Source of the DNA: JBFHNV01 sp041593595
GTDB taxonomy: Bacteria; Pseudomonadota; Gammaproteobacteria; HK1
NCBI GenBank assembly: GCA_041593595.1
Contig: JBFHNV010000041.1
Span: forward strand, 1 to 32,870
DNA: 32,870 bases
Direction of reading: 5' to 3'
Position numbers and translations under genes: made by a program
Notes under the pieces: generated by a model
Told to the model about the DNA's origin: nothing
Databases searched by the model: none
The model's input: only the letters and a program-made list of their open reading frames with translations
Part shown: piece after piece, positions 24,104 through 31,920 of the stretch
Numbering within the stretch: the first letter of the stretch is position 1
Layout: each line of letters opens with the position of its first letter

Positions 24104-24937
24104 TCAGCCGGGCTTCTCGGCAATCAGCTCCACGGGGGCGATCAGGTTGCGCGCGACGTTGCCGATCATGTTCTTCATCTTCCCCGGCGCCGTCTCGCCC
24201 ATCAGCACGTGCAGCCCCAGCGGCGGCGGCCCGCCCGCGCCCGCGGTCTTCGCCTGGAGCTGGGCGAAGAACTCGAGGGCGAACTCGCGCCGGTTGCGCT
24301 CCGCCACGACCCGGAAGCCCGCGGCCTCCAGGGCGGCGCGGTACACCGCCGGCGGCGAGACCGAGCTCCCGCTCGCCTCCGAGGCCCAGGGCACGGGAAA
24401 CTCCAGCTCGCCCTCGCCGACCTGCATCACGTCGTAGACCCCCACCTTCCCGCCCGGGCAGACCACCCGGTGAAGCTCCCGGGCGAGCGCGTGCTTGTCG
24501 GCGACGTTCATGCCCACGTGCATCATCCAGGCGCGATCGAAGGCGCCGTCCGGGTGCGGCAGCGCCGCGGCGTCCTCCACCTGCAGGCGGACCCGGTCAT
24601 GAAGCCCGACCCACTCGCACAGCACGTTGCCGGTGGCGACGTACTCCGGCGTCAGGTCGATGCCCGTGACCCGGCACCCGTACCGCGAGGCGGCGAAGCG
24701 GCTGCCGCCGCCGAGGCCGCACCCCACGTCGAGCACGTGGTGGTCGCCGGCGATGCCGAGCTGGTCGAGGAACGCTTGCGTCGCCTGCCGGCCGCCGATG
24801 TGGAACTCGTCCACCGGAGCCAGGTCGTCCACCTGCAAGTCGTCGGCAGACTTGCCGAGCCTCGCCAGGCCGTCGCGGATGGCGTCGAGCAGGCGGCCGT
24901 GGGTGTAGTGACGGGTTACGGCCTGCTTTTCGGGCAT
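24104..24937 (-). CDS. Class I SAM-dependent methyltransferase
   Basis: This 277-residue enzyme moves a methyl group from S-adenosylmethionine to an unknown acceptor. The SAM site has motif I VLDVGCGLGGGSR (68-80), an acidic residue in GIDLTPEYV (D94), a DAAALPHPDGAFDRAWMMHV region and a post-II strand CPGGKVGVYDVMQ. The build (HIGG before motif I, GLGGGSRF, and the MMHVGMNV loop) resembles UbiE/sarcosine-dimethylglycine-type methyltransferases, but acceptor residues cannot be read. It is not ubiE by context. A strong ribosome site GGGGAGGAT lies just before the ATG at 24937. It is convergent with the Mrp operon and separate from it. A role in making a methylated osmolyte is possible but unsupported beyond the ion-related neighbourhood. 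Confidence 0.85.
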   Translation of the reverse strand: MPEKQAVTRHYTHGRLLDAIRDGLARLGKSADDLQVDDLAPVDEFHIGGRQATQAFLDQLGIAGDHHVLDVGCGLGGGSRFAASRYGCRVTGIDLTPEYVATGNVLCEWVGLHDRVRLQVEDAAALPHPDGAFDRAWMMHVGMNVADKHALARELHRVVCPGGKVGVYDVMQVGEGELEFPVPWASEASGSSVSPPAVYRAALEAAGFRVVAERNRREFALEFFAQLQAKTAGAGGPPPLGLHVLMGETAPGKMKNMIGNVARNLIAPVELIAEKPG

Positions 24938-25022
24938 GGGATCCTCCCCTGGACCGCGCCGCGCGTGGCCCGCTGCTAGTGCTGACCAGTCGTTTCAGAC
25001 CCTGGCCTCGCCATCGCCCCCC

Positions 25023-25067
25023 CCTGAACCGTTGGTTCAGAGTGTCCACAATACCGTAGGAAGCACC
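25023..25067 (+). repeat. 39-bp direct repeat, copy 2, with a 7-bp hairpin
   Basis: Bases 25023-25061 are identical to copy 1 at 17504-17542, including the CTGAACC/GGTTCAG hairpin, then one mismatch and five further matches. It lies upstream of the minus-strand methyltransferase and about 85 bases left of an IS110-like remnant. Confidence 0.8.
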
Positions 25068-25151
25068 TGGGTCGGCTTGCAGATTCGGGAGTACGCATCC
25101 GATGGCAAGCCGAACCGCCTGGGAATTGTCCGACAAGGCAGCCGGCAATAG

Positions 25152-25362
25152 CGAACAGCATTCATCGAGGCCAGTCAGCGCCGCTACCGAGCAATACGGT
25201 TGAGCAAGTACATCGAAGCGAGGCAGGCAGCGGCCGAGCCAGAGTATCTCGCCATTGCCGATCGCTGTTTGCGTCGCCTGAACCGAAAGGGCAACCGCTT
25301 ACTGTTGACAGGGAAGCATCCAAACAAGATTGCAGTCGCTTGCGCTCGCGGGATGGTGGCCG
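25152..25362 (+). pseudogene. IS110-like transposase C-terminal remnant
   Basis: An open plus-strand stretch reads FIEASQRYRAIRLSKYIEAR, YLAIADRCLRRLNRKGNRLL and LTGKHPNKIAVACARGMV. The order of a basic helix, GKHPNK and a following I-A-V-A-R-G/E-M/L-V segment recalls the end of some IS110/IS116/IS902 transposases (…GKHxNKxxxAIARELVGFIW). A stop lies just before it and the frame loses similarity after GMV, so only a fragment remains. Family assignment is from memory of motifs and is moderate. Confidence 0.45.
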
Positions 25363-26035
25363 TAGGTCCGGGTGGTGTCGGCGGCGGCTTACATCGAGTG
25401 GAGATGGGACTGACACCTCGGCCGGGTGCGGGCCGATCGGCGTAGCCGAAGCCAGAGCGCACCCCGGGCAGCCACGCGACGGCGGCGCGACGGACGGGGG
25501 GCGCGGTGCTCAGGAGAGCGTTGCGCGAGGAGTCAGGACAACGCGATTGCCGGGTCAGCCGGACACACAACGGTGCCGACCGACGATGCTGCACGATGAC
25601 CGCCCGTCGTACTCACAGGTCCCATGACGGCACGGACCGACCCACTTGCGGGAGTCCGGAGGCCGCAGACGGCGATTGGGTTGGTCTGAAAATCCAGGCA
25701 TCGCTGCGCTGCGGCGCACACGGGGAGACCCGGAGGCTGATACAGTTCGATGAGACTGGTCGCACGATAGATGCGTTCATGGCGGAGCTGACCTTGACGT
25801 AGACCGAGCTGTGAATCGTATGGCTGCGGACAGAAATCCTCCCCAAGGTCGGCCGCCCGAATATCATCGGGCGCAACCCGCGGTGCTAAAGGCTGTCGAT
25901 GTCAGGGCGAATTTTCTGCCGCAAGGACCGAGCGTGGGGATGCGAGCTCTGACCCTCCATTGGCGATGCGCCGCACGCCGCGATCGCCGTAGTACATGGG
26001 GTCGCCGGTATGGCTATCTGACCAGGCCAGTTTCG
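25363..26035. other. Gene-poor stretch between the IS remnant and the DUF2459 gene
   Basis: No recognisable intact gene. A plus-strand frame ending at 25802 (…GETRRLIQFDETGRTIDAFM…) looks protein-like at its end but matches no family I know. Base composition is less GC-rich than in the operons, as in the other decayed stretches. Confidence 0.4.
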
Positions 26036-26737
26036 GTGCGTCGACCCGCTGGCAGCACCATCCATCATGCTGTAAGCCTGGTTGCGCTGCTGTTCTGCGC
26101 CTGTGCTGTGCCCCCAGATGACGTCATGCCGCCGGGTTCATGTGGGCCGCAGCGGGAGTTCAGTGTCGTCGGGCACGGTTGGCACACGGGCGTTGTCGTC
26201 CGCGCCCGCGATCTCGAAGAACGCCTTCCGGAGCTCGCCGACAGCCTAAGCGCGGCAAGCCTCGTGGAGCTTGGCTGGGGCGATGCTGCGTTCTACCGAG
26301 CACCGGAGCCCACCATGTCGCTCGCTTTGCGCGCGGTCCTCTACCCGACCGACGCTGTGCTCCACATCGTGGCGATACCGAACCGCAACCTGCGAGCCCA
26401 TTTCCCCGACAGCACGGTGGTTACCGTGACCGTACCGGCGAGCGGCTATGGGCGCCTCCTGGACCACCTCGTCGAGACGTTCGCACGGACACCGGACGGT
26501 GGGCTGATCGCCCTCGAGCCGGGGCTTTATGGCAGGAGTCGCTTCTATCGAGCGGAGGGATTGTTTTATGCTTCCAACACCTGCAATACGTGGGTTGCGC
26601 GCGCGGTGGCGGCTACTGGATACCCCCTCCGGAAGACCACCGTGATCACGGCCGACGGCCTGCTGAATGAGCTGCACCGGGCCACCGATACGCCATGCTA
26701 CGTGTCCGAACGAAAGCGGGATCCCGCTCGGAAGTGA
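26036..26737 (+). CDS. DUF2459 (TIGR02117-like) exported protein
   Basis: This 233-residue protein of unknown function matches the DUF2459 family: GHGWHTGVVVRARDL near the start, LVELGWGDAAFYR, VLHIVAIP, GLYGRSRFYRAEGLFYASN and TCNTWVARAVAATGYPLR, then VITADGLLNEL. The conserved histidines and the C-N-T-W cysteine suggest a papain/NlpC-like or other hydrolase fold, but activity has not been shown. The N-terminus has a hydrophobic stretch SLVALLFCACAVPP with cysteines, so it is exported, possibly as a lipoprotein although the lipobox is weak. The GTG at 26036 gives the usual family length; an ATG at 25940 in the same frame is possible. It is isolated from other genes. Confidence 0.75.
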   Translation: MRRPAGSTIHHAVSLVALLFCACAVPPDDVMPPGSCGPQREFSVVGHGWHTGVVVRARDLEERLPELADSLSAASLVELGWGDAAFYRAPEPTMSLALRAVLYPTDAVLHIVAIPNRNLRAHFPDSTVVTVTVPASGYGRLLDHLVETFARTPDGGLIALEPGLYGRSRFYRAEGLFYASNTCNTWVARAVAATGYPLRKTTVITADGLLNELHRATDTPCYVSERKRDPARK

Positions 26738-27252
26738 TCCCACCAAAACCGGCGCGTCCGGCGCCACCCCGGCCTCTCGAACTCAGCACCATGGCGCGGC
26801 GCAATACGCGGGAGACGACTACGCAGCGGGCCGGCCCGCTCCTACCGACACGACCATGCCAGAAAATGGCTGGATTGGGAGAGCCGGGCAGTCTTGCGCG
26901 GCCGGTGAGACGATGTGACGAGGACGGTATCTGCTCCGCTGAGCGCTGACACAAGGCCATTTTGCGATCCGGGGATGCGGCGCCTGTTTCATGTGGCGCC
27001 GCAACATTGAACGATCGAGATCGACCCTCTGCGGCCCTTCGGGCACGCTGCGGCGATATTCGGATTTCAAGAAGCGCCCCACCGCTCCAACTATCGAGCG
27101 GTAGTGTCCGGCGTCGCGCAACAGGTAGAACATCGTCTGGCATGCCCGACGATTCGATCGCGAGTAGCTCAGAAACACGCGATGAGGATTGACAGGCGCA
27201 TGTGCCATTTGCTGTCCCGAGCCTGATTGTGCGAACCGGGCACTGTGCGAGG
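26738..27252. other. Gap between the DUF2459 gene and TRAP permease
   Basis: No confident gene. On the minus strand an ATG at 27211 opens a frame of about 130 codons (MAHAPVNPHRVFLSYSRSNR…, then FYLLRDAGHYRSIVGAVGRF). Its first third looks protein-like, the rest does not, and no family was recognised. It may be the beginning of a broken gene. Confidence 0.35.
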
Positions 27253-29358
27253 TCAGGCAGGCGGTGACGCGGCGGCGGCGCGTTCCCGCTGCCAGCCCAC
27301 CACCTGGGCCAGCAGCACCGGCGCCGCCAGCGCCACCGCCCACACGTTGGCCTGCCAGTCCGGCGCCACCATGAGGATGGCAGCGACTCCGAGCAGCAGC
27401 CGCGCCGGCACGCCCATGGGCCGGAACATGTAGCCCACCAGGGCCGAGCCCAGCATCACGATGCCCAGAATGCAGGTGCCGGTGGTGTGCACGAACTCGC
27501 CCCATGTGAAGTAGTCGTCGAGCACCAGCAGCATCGCGGGCGAGTACACGAACACCATGGGCACCATCACCTTGGCGTTGCCCAGCTTGAAGGCGGTGAG
27601 CCCGGTGCGGAAGGGGTTGGCGCCGGCGATGCCGCCGGCAGCGTACGCGGACGTGCACACCGGCGGCGTGATGTCCGCCAGCACGCCGTAGTAGAGCACG
27701 AACAGGTGCGCCGCCAGCGCCGGCACACCCAGGTTGCCGAGCGCCGGCGCGGCGATGGCCGAGAGCATGATGTAGAGCGCCGTGGTGGGCAGACCCGCCC
27801 CCATGAGCACGCAGGCCATGGCGATGTAGACCAGCGAGATGAACAGCGTCGCGTTCTCGATGGTGAACAGCTCGAAGGGCAGGAACGCGAAGAAGGCGTG
27901 AAACACCTCCGCGGTGTTGAGCGCGCTCTGGGTGACCATGAAGCCGAGGCGGAAGGTGACGCCGGTCAGCGTGATCACGCCCACCACGATGCCCACTGCC
28001 GCACCGGCCGCACCGACGGCCAGCGCGTACTTCGAGCCCATGTAGAAGGCGTCCAAGAGATCGCGCACGGTGAGCCGGTGGCGCGGGTTGAGAAAGCCGA
28101 TGACGATGCACGCGGTGATCCCGGAGAACGCCGCGTAGTACGGCGTGTAGCCGCTGAACAGCACCGTGATGAGGATGATCAGCGGGATGACCGTCGGCCA
28201 GCCGGCCTTCAGCACCTGCCAGATTCTCGGGATCTCGTCCGGCGCGAGACCGCGCAGGCCCAGGCGCTTCGCTTCGAAGTGCACGATGGCGAACACCGCG
28301 ACGTAGTGCATCAGCGCGGGCACCGCGGCGGCCACGATGATGGTGGTGTAGGGGATCTCCAGGAACTCCACCATCAGGAACGCCGCCGCGCCCATGATGG
28401 GCGGCGTGATCTGCCCGCCGGTGCTGCTGGCCGCCTCCACGGCGCCGGCGAAGTGCCCCGGGTAGCCGATGCGCTTCATGGCCGGGATGGTGAGCGAGCC
28501 GGTGGTGACGGTGTTCGCGATGGACGAGCCCGAGATGGTGCCGAACAGGGACGAGGCCAGCACGCTGACCTTGGCGGGCCCGCCGGAGAAGCGACCCGCC
28601 AGCACCTGGGCCACGTCGATGAAGAACTGCCCGAGACCCATGCGCTGGGCGATGACGCCGAACAGCACGAAGTGGAACACGAAGGTGGAGATGACCTTGA
28701 TGGGCGGGCCGTAGATGCCCTCGGTGGTGAGGTAGATGTGGTTCAGCAGCTGCGACCAGTTGACGTCCGGCACCACCAGCACCTGGAACGGCGCGTTGCT
28801 GCCGTAGAGCGCGTAGATGACGAACACGCCGACGATGATCGGCAGCACCGGTCCCATGGCGCGACGGGCCGCCTCGAAGATGGTGACGGTGAGCACCGTG
28901 CCGAACAGCAGATCCGTGAAGTTGGGATTGCCGATGCGGAAGTTGAGCTCCGGGTACTCGAGGTGGTAGCCGAGCAGGGTCACGTCCACGCCGGTGAAGG
29001 TGACGGGGATGTAGAGCGCGGAGACGAGCGCGGCGAAGCCGAGCACCCAGTCGTACAGGGGCACGTTGCCCGGACGCCACCAGGTGTGGCGCGGCGGCTC
29101 CGTGTGGCTCTTCCGGGTGCGACCGAAGACGAAGAAGATCATGCACAGCACGACACCCATGTGGATGCCCTTGTGCCACTGCTCCCGGGGGATGCCGAAG
29201 CCGGCGGTGTAGTAGTGGTAGATGCCGAGCCCGACGAGGGTGACGTAGACCAGCCGGCGCACGAAGGACGCCGTGTCCCGGAAGCTCATCTCCGGGTCGT
29301 AGCGGGCCTCGAGCTCCTCCGCCCGGCGTTGGTCGATGCTGGAGCGCTGATCCGCCAT
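27253..29358 (-). CDS. TRAP transporter fused permease (DctQM-type, TAXI class)
   Basis: This 701-residue inner-membrane protein fuses the small 4-helix and large 12-helix TRAP permease subunits and drives uptake with an ion gradient. The N-terminal 60 residues are cytoplasmic; the small-subunit-like part covers about 40-190. The large-subunit part has SVLASSLFGTISGSSIANTV, TTGSLTIPAMKRIGY and EAASSTGGQITPPIMGAAAF, all hallmark DctM segments, with a second repeat GVLADITPPVCTSAYAAGGI. The extended C-terminus (ARLLLGVAAILMVAPDWQAN) contains extra helices and is the part duplicated at 7150-7285. It lies downstream of the matching binding-protein gene, 130 bases away. The substrate is unknown; TAXI systems often take up dicarboxylates or glutamate. 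Confidence 0.93.
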   Translation of the reverse strand: MADQRSSIDQRRAEELEARYDPEMSFRDTASFVRRLVYVTLVGLGIYHYYTAGFGIPREQWHKGIHMGVVLCMIFFVFGRTRKSHTEPPRHTWWRPGNVPLYDWVLGFAALVSALYIPVTFTGVDVTLLGYHLEYPELNFRIGNPNFTDLLFGTVLTVTIFEAARRAMGPVLPIIVGVFVIYALYGSNAPFQVLVVPDVNWSQLLNHIYLTTEGIYGPPIKVISTFVFHFVLFGVIAQRMGLGQFFIDVAQVLAGRFSGGPAKVSVLASSLFGTISGSSIANTVTTGSLTIPAMKRIGYPGHFAGAVEAASSTGGQITPPIMGAAAFLMVEFLEIPYTTIIVAAAVPALMHYVAVFAIVHFEAKRLGLRGLAPDEIPRIWQVLKAGWPTVIPLIILITVLFSGYTPYYAAFSGITACIVIGFLNPRHRLTVRDLLDAFYMGSKYALAVGAAGAAVGIVVGVITLTGVTFRLGFMVTQSALNTAEVFHAFFAFLPFELFTIENATLFISLVYIAMACVLMGAGLPTTALYIMLSAIAAPALGNLGVPALAAHLFVLYYGVLADITPPVCTSAYAAGGIAGANPFRTGLTAFKLGNAKVMVPMVFVYSPAMLLVLDDYFTWGEFVHTTGTCILGIVMLGSALVGYMFRPMGVPARLLLGVAAILMVAPDWQANVWAVALAAPVLLAQVVGWQRERAAAASPPA

Positions 29359-29488
29359 GGAGTAACCCGCCGTGGGTGCGCGGTGCCGCGCCGCGGGGCG
29401 CGCTCGGGGCCGGCGTCACGCGGGCGCCGGCGAGGCGCCCGGGCGGCGCGCGGCCGCCCGGGCGCTGGCTGTCGTCAGGCCGGGCCGG

Positions 29489-30484
29489 TTACTTGATCAG
29501 ACCCACTTCCTTGTAATAGCGCTCCGCGCCCGGATGCAGCGGGATGCCGCGCCCGCCGAGCGCCGTCTCCAGGGTCACGTCCTTGCCCTTGGCATGGTGC
29601 TTGAGCAGCTTCTTGGTGACGTCGCTCCACAGGGCCTTGGTGATGCCGTAGACGAGCTCGTCGGGCTGCTCAGCCGACACCAGCCACTGGGCCCCCACCG
29701 CGAGGGTGCTCACGTCGTAGTCCTGCCCCTCGTAGGTGTTGGCCGGGATGGGCGACGAGAAGTAGAAGGGCGCCTGCTCGATCACCTTGTCCTGCACGTC
29801 CCTCGGTATGGACAGGAGGCGTAGGCCCGCCACCGAGGCGAGCTGGGCAATGCCCGACGAGGGCGCCCCGGTGACCGTGAGGAAGGCGTCGAGCTGGCCG
29901 TCCTGGATGCGCTCGGCGGACTGTGCGGTGTTCAGCTCCTCGGCCTGGAAGTTCTTGTTCTTCTCGAGACCCACGGCGTTCAGGATCAGCAGCGCGCCCA
30001 CCTGGGCGCCGGAAGCCGGCAGGCCCACGCCGATCTTCTTGCCCTCCAGCTCCTCGAGTCGCTGCACCGGCGAGTTCTTCGGCAGCACCACGTGGATGTG
30101 CTCCGGGTAGAGGCTCGCGAGGAAGCGCAGCTTGTCCAGCTTCGGCTTGCCCTCGAACACACCCGTGCCGTTGAAGCCCCAGTAGGCCACGTCCGACTGT
30201 GCGAGGCCCGACTCCGCGGTGCCGGACTGGATCGCGTTCACGTTGGCCACCGAGCCGTTGGCGGACTGGGCGATGGCGATGAGGCCCGGCACGCCGCAGG
30301 GGCCGCCCTTCTCGCAGGGGCGCGAGCCCGGCGGGTTGCTGATGGCATTGGCGAGCACGCCCGCCATGGGGAAGTAGTTGCCGCCAGCGCTGCCGCTCAC
30401 GATGCGGAAGAAGCTCTGCGCGCTCGCCGTGGACGCCGCGCCAACGGCGAGCGCGGCGACGGCCGCGATGTAGATTCTTTTCAT
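29489..30484 (-). CDS. TAXI-family TRAP transporter solute-binding protein
   Basis: This 331-residue periplasmic protein should capture the substrate for the fused permease. It has a clear signal peptide (MKRIYIAAVAALAVGAASTA, cleavage after ASA near 22). The mature part opens FRIVSGSAGGNYFPMAGVLA, the TAXI signature, and has CEKGGPCGVPG with a cysteine pair, VNAIQSGTAESGLAQSDVAY, and GKKIGVGLPASGAQVGALL. The ATG at 30484 is preceded by GAGGAGGGG. The open frame upstream has no signal and is not used. The permease follows in the same direction, so both are probably co-transcribed. The 225-base region upstream is shared with a divergent aminotransferase gene. Confidence 0.92.
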   Translation of the reverse strand: MKRIYIAAVAALAVGAASTASAQSFFRIVSGSAGGNYFPMAGVLANAISNPPGSRPCEKGGPCGVPGLIAIAQSANGSVANVNAIQSGTAESGLAQSDVAYWGFNGTGVFEGKPKLDKLRFLASLYPEHIHVVLPKNSPVQRLEELEGKKIGVGLPASGAQVGALLILNAVGLEKNKNFQAEELNTAQSAERIQDGQLDAFLTVTGAPSSGIAQLASVAGLRLLSIPRDVQDKVIEQAPFYFSSPIPANTYEGQDYDVSTLAVGAQWLVSAEQPDELVYGITKALWSDVTKKLLKHHAKGKDVTLETALGGRGIPLHPGAERYYKEVGLIK

Positions 30485-30709
30485 GGTGTTATGCCCCTCC
30501 TCGTTCTTGTGGTGGACTTCGGATTCTGGCCCGTGGCCGCGGGAGGCGCAACGCCGGAGGCCCGGCGCGCGCGATCGTTGAATGCCGCACGCGGGCGGGC
30601 GACACTGCCCGTGCCGATGCCGCGCCGGCCGGCACGGCGCGATGTGTGCCACGCCCGGTGCCTGCGCGCCGAGCCGGCTGCCACGCCACGGACCCGGAGA
30701 AGCAGAATC

Positions 30710-31912
30710 ATGTCCATCGTTGCCCGCAGCCTCGGCCGCATCAAGGCATCACCCACCCGGGCCATCGCCGCCCGCGCCGCGGAGCTCGAGCGCGAGGGCC
30801 GCGACGTGCTCGCGCTGGCCGCCGGCGAGCCCGACTTCGACACGCCTGCCCATATCCGCGCCGCGGCGGTGGAGGCGATGGACCGGGGCCGGACCCGCTA
30901 CGCGCCCCAGGGCGGGATCCCGGAGCTGCGCGAGGCCGTGTGCCGCAAGTTCAAGCGCGAGAACGGTCTCGACTACGCGCCCGCGCAGACGGTCATCACC
31001 ACCGGCGGCAAGGAGGCCCTGTACGACGCCTTCATGGCGTCGCTGGATCCGGGCGACGAGGTGATCATCCCGACGCCCTACTGGGTGAGCTACCCCGACA
31101 TGGTGCGCCTCGGCGGCGGCGAGCCGGTGTTCGTCGACACGGACCCGGCCCGCGGCTTCGCCCTTTCGCCCGCGGCGCTGGAGGCAGCCATCACGTCGAA
31201 GACCAAGTGGCTGCTCCTGAACAGCCCGAGTAACCCGTCGGGGGCGCTGATCGATGCCGCGAGTCTGGAGGACATCGCCGAGGTCCTGCGCGCGCACCCG
31301 CGCGTGTGGGTCATGACCGACGACATCTACGAACACGTGATCTACGAGGGCGCCGCGTTCCACACCATCGCCCAGGTCGCGCCGGACCTTCACGAGCGCA
31401 CGCTCGTCGTGAACGGGCTGTCCAAGGCCTACTGCATGACCGGCTGGCGCATCGGCTTCGCCGCCGGGCCGAAGACCCTCATCGACGCCATGATCAAGGT
31501 GCAATCCCAGTCCACGAGCTGCGCGTGCACCATCAGCCAGTGGGCCGGCGTGGCGGCGCTGGACGGCGATCAGTCCTTCATCGCGAAGCACAACGCCGTG
31601 TTCCAGGAACGCCGCGATGTCGCGCTGTCCATCCTCAACCAGTCGAGCGGTCTGCACTGTGCGACGCCCGGCGGCGCCTTCTACCTGTACGTGGACTGCA
31701 GCGGCGTGATCGGCCGCAGGACTTCCGAGGGCAAGGCGCTCGCGAACGACGAGGACTTCGTCACGTACCTTCTGGACCGCGAGGGCGTGGCGGCGGTGCA
31801 CGGCGCCGCCTTCGGCATGTCACCGTTCTTCCGCATCTCCTACGCCCTGGCCACCGAGCAGCTCGAGGACGCCTGCCTGCGCATCCAGCGCGCCTGCGGC
31901 GCCCTGGCCTGA
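30710..31912 (+). CDS. aspC: Aspartate-type aminotransferase (class I, AAT-Ib-like)
   Basis: This 400-residue fold-type I PLP enzyme interconverts aspartate/2-oxoglutarate and oxaloacetate/glutamate, or a related pair. Seen are LAAGEPDFDTP (37-47), TTGGKEALYDAF, PTPYWVSYPDM (YW at 124-125), NSPSNPSG (171-178), MTDDIYEHVIYEG (202-214), the Schiff-base lysine K239 in VNGLSKAYCMTGWRIG and R247. This fits the Ib subgroup, some of which also act on prephenate. The upstream open frame overlaps the TAXI gene antisense and is not used. It diverges from the TAXI-TRAP genes and is followed eight bases later by a phosphodiesterase gene. Confidence 0.9.
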   Translation: MSIVARSLGRIKASPTRAIAARAAELEREGRDVLALAAGEPDFDTPAHIRAAAVEAMDRGRTRYAPQGGIPELREAVCRKFKRENGLDYAPAQTVITTGGKEALYDAFMASLDPGDEVIIPTPYWVSYPDMVRLGGGEPVFVDTDPARGFALSPAALEAAITSKTKWLLLNSPSNPSGALIDAASLEDIAEVLRAHPRVWVMTDDIYEHVIYEGAAFHTIAQVAPDLHERTLVVNGLSKAYCMTGWRIGFAAGPKTLIDAMIKVQSQSTSCACTISQWAGVAALDGDQSFIAKHNAVFQERRDVALSILNQSSGLHCATPGGAFYLYVDCSGVIGRRTSEGKALANDEDFVTYLLDREGVAAVHGAAFGMSPFFRISYALATEQLEDACLRIQRACGALA

Positions 31913-31920
31913 ACGCCGCC

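Noticed and set aside
26819..29419. 866-codon minus-strand frame through the TRAP permease
   Set aside because: It is the wrong frame across the permease; only its last part (after 27211) lies outside and is treated as a doubtful fragment.
27487..29496. 669-codon plus-strand frame opposite the TRAP permease
   Set aside because: Antisense shadow with no recognisable domain and no ribosome site.
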